From a candidate division WWE3 bacterium (lineage in GTDB: Bacteria > Patescibacteriota > WWE3 > UBA101185 > UBA10185), in assembly GCA_020427865.1 (NCBI GenBank), contig JAGQNX010000059.1, forward strand, positions 1 to 15,760: 15,760 bases of DNA, in the 5' to 3' direction. Shown here in pieces: positions 7,726-15,377 of the stretch (within the stretch, counting starts at the first letter, position 1; every line of letters starts with the position of its first letter). The position numbers and the translations under genes are program-made. The notes beneath the pieces are model-generated. The model saw nothing but the letters and a program-made list of their open reading frames with translations. It was not told the origin of the DNA and did no database searches.

Positions 7726-8022
7726 ATGACTCACGTAGGTATAATTTTAATTGTGAATCTCTATTATACCTATATTGTAAAATGCAATGATGACACTCTT
7801 TACACTGGAATAACCAATAATCTACACAAACGCGTGCTAGACCACAATACAAGTAAAAGAGGTGCAAAATACACACTAAAAAGGCGTCCGGTAGTTCTTG
7901 TTTACTGGGAAGAATATAACAACAGGTCAGAAGCACAAAAAAGAGAAGCGTGTATTAAAAAGTTATCACGCGTAGAAAAAATAGAACTTATTAAAAAGAC
8001 CCAAACATCTATTAAGATATAA
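7726..8022 (+). CDS. Small GIY-YIG domain protein (UPF0213/YhbQ-like)
   Basis: A 98-residue protein consisting of a single GIY-YIG nuclease-fold domain of the UPF0213 type. Canonical positions are present: Y14/Y16 in YYTYIVKC, YTGIT (26-30), R36 and H40 in LHKRVLDH, the basic KYTLKRRP strand (49-55), and the acidic residue E69 in NRSEAQKRE. Family members usually begin about two residues before the first tyrosine; here there is an 11-residue hydrophobic extension. The well-placed AAGAGG supports the ATG at 7726, although the GTG at 7753 is possible. The E. coli relative YhbQ is linked to DNA repair and DNA cleavage, but the role of the small members is not settled. The last 11 nt overlap the end of the histidine kinase gene on the other strand. 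Confidence 0.88.
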   Translation: MTHVGIILIVNLYYTYIVKCNDDTLYTGITNNLHKRVLDHNTSKRGAKYTLKRRPVVLVYWEEYNNRSEAQKREACIKKLSRVEKIELIKKTQTSIKI

Positions 8023-10165
8023 AATCCGCAGAAGTCGGTAAGGTAAACCAAAAGGTAGTTCCTTTGTTTTCTTCGGATTCAAAACCAATCTCACCATGCA
8101 TTGATTCTATAACAGACTTAATAAAGTATAGTCCCAATCCAGTACCTTCACTTACAAATACCTTAACATTGTCGCCTCTATAAAATCGTTGAAAGACTTT
8201 GTCATAGTCTTTTTTAGGAATTCCATATCCAGTATCTTTAACAAAAGACTTTAAATAACCATTATTTTCTTCAAAAGATATAGAAATTGCACCACCTTGA
8301 GGAGTGTATTTTATTGCATTACTTAACAGATTTAAGTAAACATTGCGCAATAACTTTTCGTCGGCATATACATTAGATACATTTGCTGCAACATTTAGTT
8401 GTGGAATAATTTGTTTTTCATCAAACTGAGGTTTTAGTTCACTAATAAGCGAAGTTAATAGTTCAAGAGGGCTTACCATAGTGGCAGAGACTTCAATCTT
8501 ACCAGATTCCATTCTAGAAACATCTAGCAAAGCATTAACTAACTCAATCATACGTGTGCTAGATACCAAAATAGTATGGGCATATTCTTGTTGCTCTGCT
8601 GTAAGTTGACCACCATCACCACTTTCTAGCATTTCGGCATACCATCTTAAAGCAGATAATGGGGTACGAAGCTGATGAGACGCTAAAGATAAAAACTCAG
8701 TTTTGGCACGATCAACATCACGATCATGAGACACATCACGTTCAATACCAACAAAAAATTTCACTTCGCCTCTAGTATCCACAACCGGAGAAATTTGTAT
8801 GGAAGCAATATAAGCAGTGCCATCTTTGCGCTTATTAGCAATGTCCCCACTAAATATATTCTTTTCAACCTTTATGGTATGCCAAAGATGTTCAAAAAAC
8901 TCCTTGGGCATTTGACCACCCCACAAGCTAGGGGTTTTACCTATAACTTCTTCTTGAGAGTAACCAGTAATCTGAGTAACGCGTTTATTGGCATATAAAA
9001 TTACACCGTTAGGATCTGTAATAATAATATGATCTGAAGCATTTTCAACAGCAAGCTTAAATTTTTCTAGATCCTGAGTTAACATTGCAGCGAGTTTTTT
9101 AGCTTTAGAAGTAACGCGTAATGTATTATAAATAACCACACCTACAATTAGTGCAAAAGTCATACCTACAGCAAAAACTAAATAAGGAGTAAACGACTCT
9201 AAACCGGTAAGAGTAGGCTGTGCAGAAGACCTAAACTCCAATAACCACGTGCGCGTAGCTGCGTTTATTCTAAACTTACTTACAAGTGGGATGTTTTCTA
9301 ACACCTTAACTCCTGTATAAGAGTTACTAAAATAAGAATGTAATGGTAAGGGGGCTTGTGTCACATCCACAACATTTAAAGCATCTGTTTGTGTTAACGA
9401 AGATGTAAGAAACACTTGATTATAAAAATCTGCAGCACGAATAACTGCAACCAAGACACCCACTAAATTTTCGCGACGTGCATCAAGTGTAGATAAATCC
9501 ACTTTTTGATTATAAATTGGCAATACCATCAAAAATGCTTTTCTATCTTGATCATCCGTGGGTACTACAACGGGAGCTGTAATCACAACACTATTAGTAT
9601 CACGAGCAATATTTATAGCAGAACGGCGAACATCACTAGTGTACAAATCATAACCAAATAGATAACTATTTGCCTCAAACGGTTCAACATAATGTACTAC
9701 AAAATGTTCGGAATCTTGGATTTTAGGGTAAGTGTCAAAACTGGGATAGCCTTCTGGATTAACAGTAACATCCGTACGTACACTACTAATATAACTTGAA
9801 AGATCTTCATCAGAAACACGTTTAATATACTCTAAAGCGCTAAGCGCAGGAAATTCGTTTTTAATATCTAAGGATTTTACATAGGTAGCCCACTCAGCTC
9901 TGTCAACGTTGGTACTTGCAGCAAATAAACCTCGGGTAGATAACAGCAATACACTATATTTATGAAGCAGTTGTTCCGTAGTAAGTGATACATGTTGCGT
10001 TTCTACCGAAATTCGTCTATCCAATCTTTCATGAGCTCTTTCTAGACCAATAATATATACAGCCCGAGCAGCGTAAGCAGACAACCCTATAATCAGTAAT
10101 ATAAGAACAATAGGCAAATGTAGTTCACTAAAAAGTTGGGGAAGTTTAACTTTAAATTTTTGCAT
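8012..10165 (-). CDS. CHASE-PAS sensor histidine kinase
   Basis: A 717-residue membrane sensor kinase. Order: TM1 (about 18-40), an extracytoplasmic CHASE domain (about 70-245, opening STRGLFAAS...VDRAEWATYV), further periplasmic sequence, TM2 (about 327-348), a PAS domain (about 368-478, with ILYANKRVTQITGY), HisKA with phosphoacceptor H497 in SHQLRTPL, and HATPase_c with N-box N616 (LLSNAIKYTP), G1 DTGYGIP (644-650), F-box FQRFYRGD and G2 GTGLGLYF (674-681). All catalytic boxes are intact, so it should autophosphorylate. There is no receiver domain, so a separate response regulator is needed. CHASE domains sense small extracellular ligands. It starts 2 nt after the stop of the NMT1-like binding-protein gene, so the two are almost certainly co-transcribed. 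No terminator is visible downstream, where it overlaps the GIY-YIG gene by 11 nt. Confidence 0.95.
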   Translation of the reverse strand: MQKFKVKLPQLFSELHLPIVLILLIIGLSAYAARAVYIIGLERAHERLDRRISVETQHVSLTTEQLLHKYSVLLLSTRGLFAASTNVDRAEWATYVKSLDIKNEFPALSALEYIKRVSDEDLSSYISSVRTDVTVNPEGYPSFDTYPKIQDSEHFVVHYVEPFEANSYLFGYDLYTSDVRRSAINIARDTNSVVITAPVVVPTDDQDRKAFLMVLPIYNQKVDLSTLDARRENLVGVLVAVIRAADFYNQVFLTSSLTQTDALNVVDVTQAPLPLHSYFSNSYTGVKVLENIPLVSKFRINAATRTWLLEFRSSAQPTLTGLESFTPYLVFAVGMTFALIVGVVIYNTLRVTSKAKKLAAMLTQDLEKFKLAVENASDHIIITDPNGVILYANKRVTQITGYSQEEVIGKTPSLWGGQMPKEFFEHLWHTIKVEKNIFSGDIANKRKDGTAYIASIQISPVVDTRGEVKFFVGIERDVSHDRDVDRAKTEFLSLASHQLRTPLSALRWYAEMLESGDGGQLTAEQQEYAHTILVSSTRMIELVNALLDVSRMESGKIEVSATMVSPLELLTSLISELKPQFDEKQIIPQLNVAANVSNVYADEKLLRNVYLNLLSNAIKYTPQGGAISISFEENNGYLKSFVKDTGYGIPKKDYDKVFQRFYRGDNVKVFVSEGTGLGLYFIKSVIESMHGEIGFESEENKGTTFWFTLPTSADFIS

Positions 10166-10167
10166 AA

Positions 10168-11196
10168 CTATCTTAAGAATTCTGTGGTGTAAACCTTTGT
10201 AATATCTAAATCAGCAGACAAAAACCCTTTTTGAACAAGCTGAGAATACAATTTATTCCATTGTGCAAATGTCATAGAGCCAACACGAGTATTTTGGTCA
10301 GGCTTTACTAAAGGAATGCTTTTATTTAAGATAAATAGTTCATAATCAACATCTAAATAATTTGGATTAGTAACATATTCTAAGGTAATATCCACAGCAT
10401 CTTTAGGATTTGCAATAGCATATTCCCAACCTTCTATGGTAGAGGAAACAAAAGCCTGCACCAATTCTGGATTAGAAGCAATCATATCGTTGCGTGTAAT
10501 TAAAATATCGTTAAAGCCATTAATACCATAATTTTCTGGATTTATTAGCGTATACTGATGACCCGATTGCTCAAAAAAATACAATTGGTCAGTTCTGTAT
10601 AAACCAATAACATCTGTACCGGTAAGCAAGTTTTCGTATTCATGCATGTCAAAGCCCAAGTTCTTTACTGTTACATCTTTTTCAGTTAAACCTACGCTAT
10701 TTAACATAAGCCTATAAAAGATAGCAGATTCCAACTTGCCTCCCTTATTCCCTAATATTTTGCCTTTAAAATCCGCAGGGGTATTTATATTATTTGCAGC
10801 TAGGGAAACAACTGTATAAGGAGAGACTTGATAAATAATAGCTATAGCTGTAATGGGAGCACCATTACTAACAGATTCTAGAAATTCTTCAGCACTTACA
10901 AGTGCAAAATCGGTGTTACCTGATAGCAAATCTTCGAATTGATTAGTTTCAACATCATATTCTTTAAAAGATACATCTAAACCCTGTCTTTTATATATAC
11001 CTTTAGATTGAGCTACATACATGCCTGCAAACTGTGCTTGATTTACCCATTTAGGGCCAACAACAACATGGGTAGTGTAATAGTTAGAATTTGTATAGGC
11101 ATAAAAACCAACCCCTAAAAAAAGAAAAAACAGAACAATTAATGCACCAACTTTTTTATAGATTTTTGAATGAAAAATATTGGGAGCAGTTAGCAT
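10168..11196 (-). CDS. Membrane-tethered NMT1/THI5-like substrate-binding protein
   Basis: A 342-residue periplasmic-binding-protein fold of the NMT1/THI5-like (SsuA/TauA) group. One N-terminal membrane helix (about 16-34) is preceded by basic residues and has no lipobox; the protein shows no cysteine, so it is probably an uncleaved membrane anchor. Family marks: the first strand and helix KWVNQAQFAGMYVAQSKGIYKRQGLDV (within 49-75), DFALVSAEEFL (about 97-106), PADFKGKILGN (140-150) and a C-terminal helical part with NPELVQAFV and W-rich segments. Relatives bind pyrimidines, sulfonates, nitrate or similar small ligands; the ligand here is unknown. No ABC permease or ATPase gene is in the window, and the kinase gene follows after 2 nt, so a sensory rather than transport role is likely. 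Confidence 0.88.
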   Translation of the reverse strand: MLTAPNIFHSKIYKKVGALIVLFFLFLGVGFYAYTNSNYYTTHVVVGPKWVNQAQFAGMYVAQSKGIYKRQGLDVSFKEYDVETNQFEDLLSGNTDFALVSAEEFLESVSNGAPITAIAIIYQVSPYTVVSLAANNINTPADFKGKILGNKGGKLESAIFYRLMLNSVGLTEKDVTVKNLGFDMHEYENLLTGTDVIGLYRTDQLYFFEQSGHQYTLINPENYGINGFNDILITRNDMIASNPELVQAFVSSTIEGWEYAIANPKDAVDITLEYVTNPNYLDVDYELFILNKSIPLVKPDQNTRVGSMTFAQWNKLYSQLVQKGFLSADLDITKVYTTEFLR

Positions 11197-11239
11197 AATA
11201 CCAATCTAGCATATACTCAATTATTATTAAATATAAGAT
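11197..11239. promoter_or_regulatory. Divergent promoter region of the sensor operon and GNAT gene
   Basis: A 43-nt AT-rich gap between divergent genes. On the plus strand TATAAG at 11232-11237 is a possible -10 box. If used, transcription would start near 11244, after the annotated TTG at 11240, which argues for a downstream start of the GNAT gene. I see no convincing -35 for either direction. Confidence 0.35.
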
Positions 11240-11983
11240 TTGCAAAATAAAAAAATAGGTATAAAATGCCAAATTGTGAGCAACACCAAAATAGGACTAA
11301 AGGTCAAGACAGAACAAATAACATCTCAAACACCTGAAATAATAGTGGATACTTATTCAATTCGAGCATGTTCAGGAAAAACAGCATTAAAAAACCCGGA
11401 GCTAATAGATAAACTACAAATGACATGGAGAGATAGTTACAAACAGTCCGTGGAAGAGGCACAACGCACAGATCCTCTATACAATCTAACGTGGGAAGCA
11501 GAACAAAAAAGACGCGAGATAATTCATCAGGAGCTTAAGAGAAAAGGTGCAATTTTGGTTTATGTTATAAACAACACGCCAGAACAAGAAATGGTAGGTT
11601 TTTTCTGGGGACTGCCACTAAAACAATTAAATAAAATTAATCCAGCTAAAGGAAGTGCTGTAATGGAAGCTATATCAACAGTTGCCCCAAATAAAAAAGA
11701 AAAGGTAGCGTACTTATCTATGCTAGGTGTCATACATGATGGAGCAAAAAAGGTGCATGGAGGTAAAGGGCTAGGGAAACACCTAACTAAAGAGATAGTA
11801 GACTTATACTGGAAACTTGGATTCAATAGGGTTGTAGCACGTACCATTAATGATATTGCACTAAACAAATTATATTTACCTCTCGGATTTAGCGTATACT
11901 CAGACTATATAGATGAAAAGTTAGCCCGCCCTAGAGCACGTTATATTTTTGGGCTGGAACATAATACTCAAAGCAACAATTAA
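11240..11983 (+). CDS. GNAT-family N-acetyltransferase
   Basis: A 247-residue (from TTG 11240) cytoplasmic protein with a C-terminal GNAT fold. The acetyl-CoA pyrophosphate loop reads HGGKGLGKHL (the R/Q-x-x-G-x-G/A motif), preceded by the strand YLSMLGVIHD and followed by WKLGFNRVVART and the motif-B helix ALNKLYLPLGFSVYSDY. The start is doubtful: TTG 11240 has no ribosome binding site and lies on top of a possible -10. An in-frame GTG at 11276 would drop 12 residues outside the domain and is my preferred alternative. The substrate is unknown; a stretch of about 50 charged residues (Q-R-T-D...K-R-R-E) before the core is not typical of the small GNATs. The TAA stop overlaps the stop of the convergent DUF11 gene by 4 nt. 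Confidence 0.82.
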   Translation: MQNKKIGIKCQIVSNTKIGLKVKTEQITSQTPEIIVDTYSIRACSGKTALKNPELIDKLQMTWRDSYKQSVEEAQRTDPLYNLTWEAEQKRREIIHQELKRKGAILVYVINNTPEQEMVGFFWGLPLKQLNKINPAKGSAVMEAISTVAPNKKEKVAYLSMLGVIHDGAKKVHGGKGLGKHLTKEIVDLYWKLGFNRVVARTINDIALNKLYLPLGFSVYSDYIDEKLARPRARYIFGLEHNTQSNN

Positions 11984-13677
11984 CCTAATAAGTAGTACTT
12001 AGCTTTTAAGGCAAACCCTAAAAACACAGAGATAATGCCCATAATTCCCATTAACATATTCGCGATAGGTCCTGTAGTAGGCAAAGTTGAAACAGCAACG
12101 GTTCGATAACATACAGAAGAATCAGCATCAGCGATATTTTCGTCATTTTTATATACTGCAACTTTGTTTTGAGAACATGTATCTATATTATTGGTATATT
12201 CACTACCTTTTACACGTGCTATAAAGATAAATTCTTTAACCTTTCCAGGTGCAAGCACATCTATAGTTTCGGTTAGCCCAGACCCACTTAGCCGCTCTAA
12301 CGAATCAGGCAAGGTATCTACTATCTTAAGATTTTCTACGGTAGATTCGCTATTGTTTTTAACTGAAATCCTAAATTCAAAAGTTTGATTTTTGGCAACA
12401 TCAAAAATTTTATCCTGCCAAGTAGAACTTGTAGTTAACTTAACATGCTTATCTACATACACATTTAAAGTATTTTCCTTGTTAGAAGACAAACTAAAAT
12501 TTGCAGTAGCACATACGTTTTCACTAAATTTTTGATCGGCTACAACACAAGCTTGATTGCTAGAATCAAGTGCCTTACTACTAGTATAGTGATCAACACT
12601 TACAACCATTTTAAATATTTTTTCTTCATTTGGAATTAGGGAACCAACATGTAAGAAACACAAATCACCTGAAGATAATCCCGTAGGACAAGTCCAAATA
12701 CTTCCTAAATCCCGACTTTTATCTAGGGAAATTTGAGTATACTTGGGAATAATATCTTCAACTTTCACATTAGTTAAACTAGATGATCCTGTATTTTTAA
12801 CTTTTATATCAAACACTATCGTGTCTCTTTTTTTATAGGTAATATCGTCTCCACTAGAGGCTTGAGTATCTATAGTTTTAGTAATGCTAGCACTAATAGT
12901 AGGGAAAGGTTCTGTAGTTGCACAGCTTCCTGAATACCATACAAAAGCATCTTTGGCCAAACAAAATGTAGGAACACCTTGCGAGTCTTTTGGAAAGTTG
13001 TCAGGATTATACGCACCTTCAGGATTTGATTCTGCTAGCAAATAGTGTTCAGCAATCATAGAAGCAGTACAAGAAGCGTTAAAAATATCTAGTTGTACAG
13101 TAGAACCACATTCCAAACCTTTGCCTGTTCCATTTTGCTTAATAGAATCAAGATCACCTAAACTTAATGACCCACCATTATCTGTTAAATAGGTATAACT
13201 TGCATTACCTCCACACCCATCCCATATATGACCATTTGTTACAGAACTATCACAAACATAAGCATGAACTTTTTCTAAAGATCCCGCTGTACAATAAGGC
13301 TTTGTTTTATCAAGAGAATAATTAATATCCCCATTATAATTTGGGAAAGGATGGCATAATCCTTGCTGAGATATAGGGGCATCCGAATTAGCACATAAGG
13401 TTTTAGATAAATCGAACCACCCTGGAACCCAATTATGCGTACGCAAATCACCAACTTGATAAAGTGGGGGCACAAACGAAATATCTTTTTTGTTGTTGTC
13501 TACAGTGCCACAAATTTCTACAAAGCCATATTGTGTAGGTTTTTCGTTGGAAAGTGTTTTAAAAGTTCTAAAACCAAGATCATTTGCAGAACTAACAGAC
13601 AAAGCATAAACGACAACACTCGAAAGTGCTGTAAACATTAGGGCAGCAACAAGTAAACCAAAGTTGCGTAGTTTCAT
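11980..13677 (-). CDS. Secreted Cys-rich DUF11 repeat protein with an LPTTG sorting signal
   Basis: A 565-residue surface protein. Residues 1-25 form a signal peptide ending VYA/LS. Residues 50-255 are an unrecognised domain with ten cysteines (56, 95, 108, 129, 142, 155, 190, 203, 239, 252) and many Gly/Asn, probably disulfide-bonded. Two DUF11-like beta domains follow (about 263-395 and 405-525), each with the KVKNTG/VKNNSEST...VEDIIP/VDTLPDS pattern and further cysteine pairs (330/340, 377/389, 501/523). The C-terminus has LPTTG (532-536), a hydrophobic helix and a short tail with K558/K560, the layout of a sortase substrate; no sortase gene is in view. DUF11 proteins are commonly stalk-like surface or adhesion proteins. 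A TATAAT box sits 25 nt upstream of the ATG. It converges with the GNAT gene and diverges from the response regulator. Confidence 0.88.
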   Translation of the reverse strand: MKLRNFGLLVAALMFTALSSVVVYALSVSSANDLGFRTFKTLSNEKPTQYGFVEICGTVDNNKKDISFVPPLYQVGDLRTHNWVPGWFDLSKTLCANSDAPISQQGLCHPFPNYNGDINYSLDKTKPYCTAGSLEKVHAYVCDSSVTNGHIWDGCGGNASYTYLTDNGGSLSLGDLDSIKQNGTGKGLECGSTVQLDIFNASCTASMIAEHYLLAESNPEGAYNPDNFPKDSQGVPTFCLAKDAFVWYSGSCATTEPFPTISASITKTIDTQASSGDDITYKKRDTIVFDIKVKNTGSSSLTNVKVEDIIPKYTQISLDKSRDLGSIWTCPTGLSSGDLCFLHVGSLIPNEEKIFKMVVSVDHYTSSKALDSSNQACVVADQKFSENVCATANFSLSSNKENTLNVYVDKHVKLTTSSTWQDKIFDVAKNQTFEFRISVKNNSESTVENLKIVDTLPDSLERLSGSGLTETIDVLAPGKVKEFIFIARVKGSEYTNNIDTCSQNKVAVYKNDENIADADSSVCYRTVAVSTLPTTGPIANMLMGIMGIISVFLGFALKAKYYLLG

Positions 13678-13701
13678 TTGTTATAGGGGACAGACAAAGA
13701 C

Positions 13702-13707
13702 ATTATA
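13702..13707 (-). promoter_or_regulatory. Candidate -10 box of the DUF11 gene
   Basis: A perfect TATAAT on the minus strand, 25 nt upstream of the ATG at 13677. The predicted leader is about 18 nt with no Shine-Dalgarno sequence. No good -35 is visible at 16-18 nt. Confidence 0.5.
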
Positions 13708-13724
13708 CATTAAGTACAAGTGAA

Positions 13725-13738
13725 TGCTATGTTAGAAT
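13725..13738 (+). promoter_or_regulatory. Candidate -10 region of the response regulator gene
   Basis: Two overlapping options: an extended -10 TGcTATGTT (13725-13733), or TAGAAT (13733-13738). Transcription would begin at about 13740-13745, at or within 5 nt of the ATG at 13745, giving a leaderless or near-leaderless mRNA. No Shine-Dalgarno site precedes the ATG. Confidence 0.4.
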
Positions 13739-13744
13739 AAAAAT

Positions 13745-14125
13745 ATGAAGACCATTCTAGTATTGGAGGATGAAAAACTTCTAGCAGACGCAGCAAAGCT
13801 AAAACTCGCAAACAAAGGCCTACAAGTAATAACAGCACGCACCGTGGAAGAGGCAAGTGAAATTTTAAAAACAAAAACAAATATAGATTTGTTTTGGTTA
13901 GATCATTATCTACCAGAAACTAATGCTAACGTTTTTTTTAATGAAATTAAAAAAGATGATTCTATATACAAAAATGTACCAACAGTATTGGTAACAGGAG
14001 AATCAGATACCCAAAGCATTCAAGAATATATAAACAAAGGCTTAACAAAATATTACGTTAAATCAAAAAGTACGCTTAGTGAAATAATAGAGGGTATTCT
14101 TGAGTGCTTAACTAATACAAAATAA
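13745..14125 (+). CDS. Single-domain response regulator (CheY-like receiver)
   Basis: A 126-residue receiver domain with no output domain. The phosphorylation machinery is complete: acidic cluster E8-D9-E10 after the first strand, phosphoacceptor D53 in WLDHYLP, T84 in LVTGES and K106 in YYVKSKS, with Y104 in the switch-tyrosine region. Such proteins act by protein-protein contact (as CheY does) or as a phosphorelay intermediate (as Spo0F does). It is the only response regulator in the window and lies 2.5 kb from the only histidine kinase, divergent from the DUF11 gene between them. Pairing with that kinase is an inference. It is followed after 45 nt by the aminotransferase gene on the same strand, which has its own possible -10 and ribosome binding site. 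Confidence 0.93.
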   Translation: MKTILVLEDEKLLADAAKLKLANKGLQVITARTVEEASEILKTKTNIDLFWLDHYLPETNANVFFNEIKKDDSIYKNVPTVLVTGESDTQSIQEYINKGLTKYYVKSKSTLSEIIEGILECLTNTK

Positions 14126-14145
14126 GAATACTTTTTATAACATTG

Positions 14146-14164
14146 TATAAATTTATTAAGAAAG
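14146..14164 (+). promoter_or_regulatory. Candidate -10 box and Shine-Dalgarno site of the aminotransferase gene
   Basis: TATAAA (14146-14151) would place transcription start near 14158. AGAAAG (14159-14164) lies 6 nt from the ATG at 14171 and is a weak ribosome binding site. No good -35 is seen, so read-through from the response regulator gene is equally possible. Confidence 0.35.
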
Positions 14165-14170
14165 ATCTAA

Positions 14171-15316
14171 ATGTCTAAAAACCTAGCAGATAAAGTATTA
14201 ACAGATATACTTAATGCCACCGCATTACCCAACGTAATTTCTTTTGCAGGTGGACTACCTGCACCAGAAAGCTTTCCCGTAAATATTGTTAAAAATCTTG
14301 CAGTCGAAGCATTAGATACAAAAGGGGCTAACTTATTACAATATAGCAGAGCTGCAGGACTTGATTCATTTAGACAAACACTAGCTGAATACGTAAAGTC
14401 TAAACAAATTAGTACCACAGCCAGTAATATTGGTGTAACAACGGGTTCTCAAAGTGCCGCATATATAATTGCAAAGCAGTTTATAAAACCCAATATGCGA
14501 GTGCTTGTGGAATCTCCAACATATCTTGCGATTTTACCTATTTTTAGTTCGTTTGGTGCAGAAATAATAGAAATAAAAACAGAAAACGACGGTATAAATA
14601 TAGAACACTACGAAGAACTATTAAAACAAGGAGAGTCGGTTACTTATATAATGCCTAACTTTCATAACCCCACAGGTATCACCACCTCACAAGATAAAAG
14701 AACAAAAATTGCAGAACTAATCAAAAAATACAATACATTGCTTATAGAGGATGATCCCTATAATGAACTAAGATATAGTGGGCAGCCTTTACAACCCATA
14801 TACTGCGATGCACCCGAAAACGTAATTTATTTAGGGACTTTTTCTAAAATACTGTCACCGGGGTTGCGTGTTGGATACTTTATAAGTACCACAGAGATAG
14901 TATCAAAACTAGCAAGCACTGCTCAAATGATTCAACTCCATACAAGCAATTTAACACAAGCAATTGCAGAATTATATGTAGCTAAAGGATTGTTAACAGA
15001 GCATCTCCCCAAAATAATAAATTTATACCAAAAGCGGTTAGATACCATGGTTAAAGAACTTGCACCACTTACGCAACAAGGATTTGAGATAAACAAACCA
15101 CAAGGTGGAATGTTTTTGTGGGTGAAACTAGAAAAAGATATAACAGGCGAAGCTTTATACGAAAAACTTAAACAAAAGGGGGTATACATTGTGCCGGGTG
15201 AAGTGTTTTTTCCGAATCCACAAGATGGAAAAGGGTTTATAAGGTTAAATTTTACTAATGTAGCCGAGGATAAAATAGTAGAAGGATGTAAGATAATAAG
15301 AGAATCCTTGGGGTAA
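14171..15316 (+). CDS. PLP-dependent class I/II aminotransferase (2-aminoadipate/ARO8-like)
   Basis: A 381-residue fold-type I aminotransferase, full length for the LysN/ARO8/MocR-catalytic group but without the GntR helix-turn-helix domain of MocR regulators. Marks in order: ISFAGGLPAPESFP (23-36, the substrate-side loop typical of this group), TTGSQSA (90-96), the cofactor-ring asparagine N166 in HNPTG (165-169), EDDPY (193-197) with the pyridinium-binding Asp and Tyr, the Schiff-base lysine K226 in TFSKILSPGLRVGY, and the carboxylate-binding R358 in FIRLNF. All catalytic residues are present. Relatives transaminate 2-aminoadipate, aromatic or branched-chain amino acids; the substrate here cannot be fixed from sequence. 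No amino-acid biosynthesis genes are adjacent. Confidence 0.93.
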   Translation: MSKNLADKVLTDILNATALPNVISFAGGLPAPESFPVNIVKNLAVEALDTKGANLLQYSRAAGLDSFRQTLAEYVKSKQISTTASNIGVTTGSQSAAYIIAKQFIKPNMRVLVESPTYLAILPIFSSFGAEIIEIKTENDGINIEHYEELLKQGESVTYIMPNFHNPTGITTSQDKRTKIAELIKKYNTLLIEDDPYNELRYSGQPLQPIYCDAPENVIYLGTFSKILSPGLRVGYFISTTEIVSKLASTAQMIQLHTSNLTQAIAELYVAKGLLTEHLPKIINLYQKRLDTMVKELAPLTQQGFEINKPQGGMFLWVKLEKDITGEALYEKLKQKGVYIVPGEVFFPNPQDGKGFIRLNFTNVAEDKIVEGCKIIRESLG

Positions 15317-15362
15317 ATACCAAGACATTAATAAAAAGCAAGTATTTGAATACAAAAGGACA

Positions 15363-15371
15363 TGATATACT
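15363..15371 (+). promoter_or_regulatory. Extended -10 promoter of the epimerase gene
   Basis: TGaTATACT forms an extended -10 element. With usual spacing, transcription would begin at about 15378, exactly on the ATG, suggesting a leaderless mRNA. A 12-nt inverted repeat GTATTtgAATAC (15342-15353) lies just upstream, where an activator or repressor could bind. Confidence 0.5.
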
Positions 15372-15377
15372 CGCTGT

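Noticed and set aside
7712..7936. Minus-strand open frame opposite the GIY-YIG gene
   Set aside because: The Cys/Tyr-rich product is typical of an antisense shadow, and the plus-strand frame has a clear domain and ribosome binding site.
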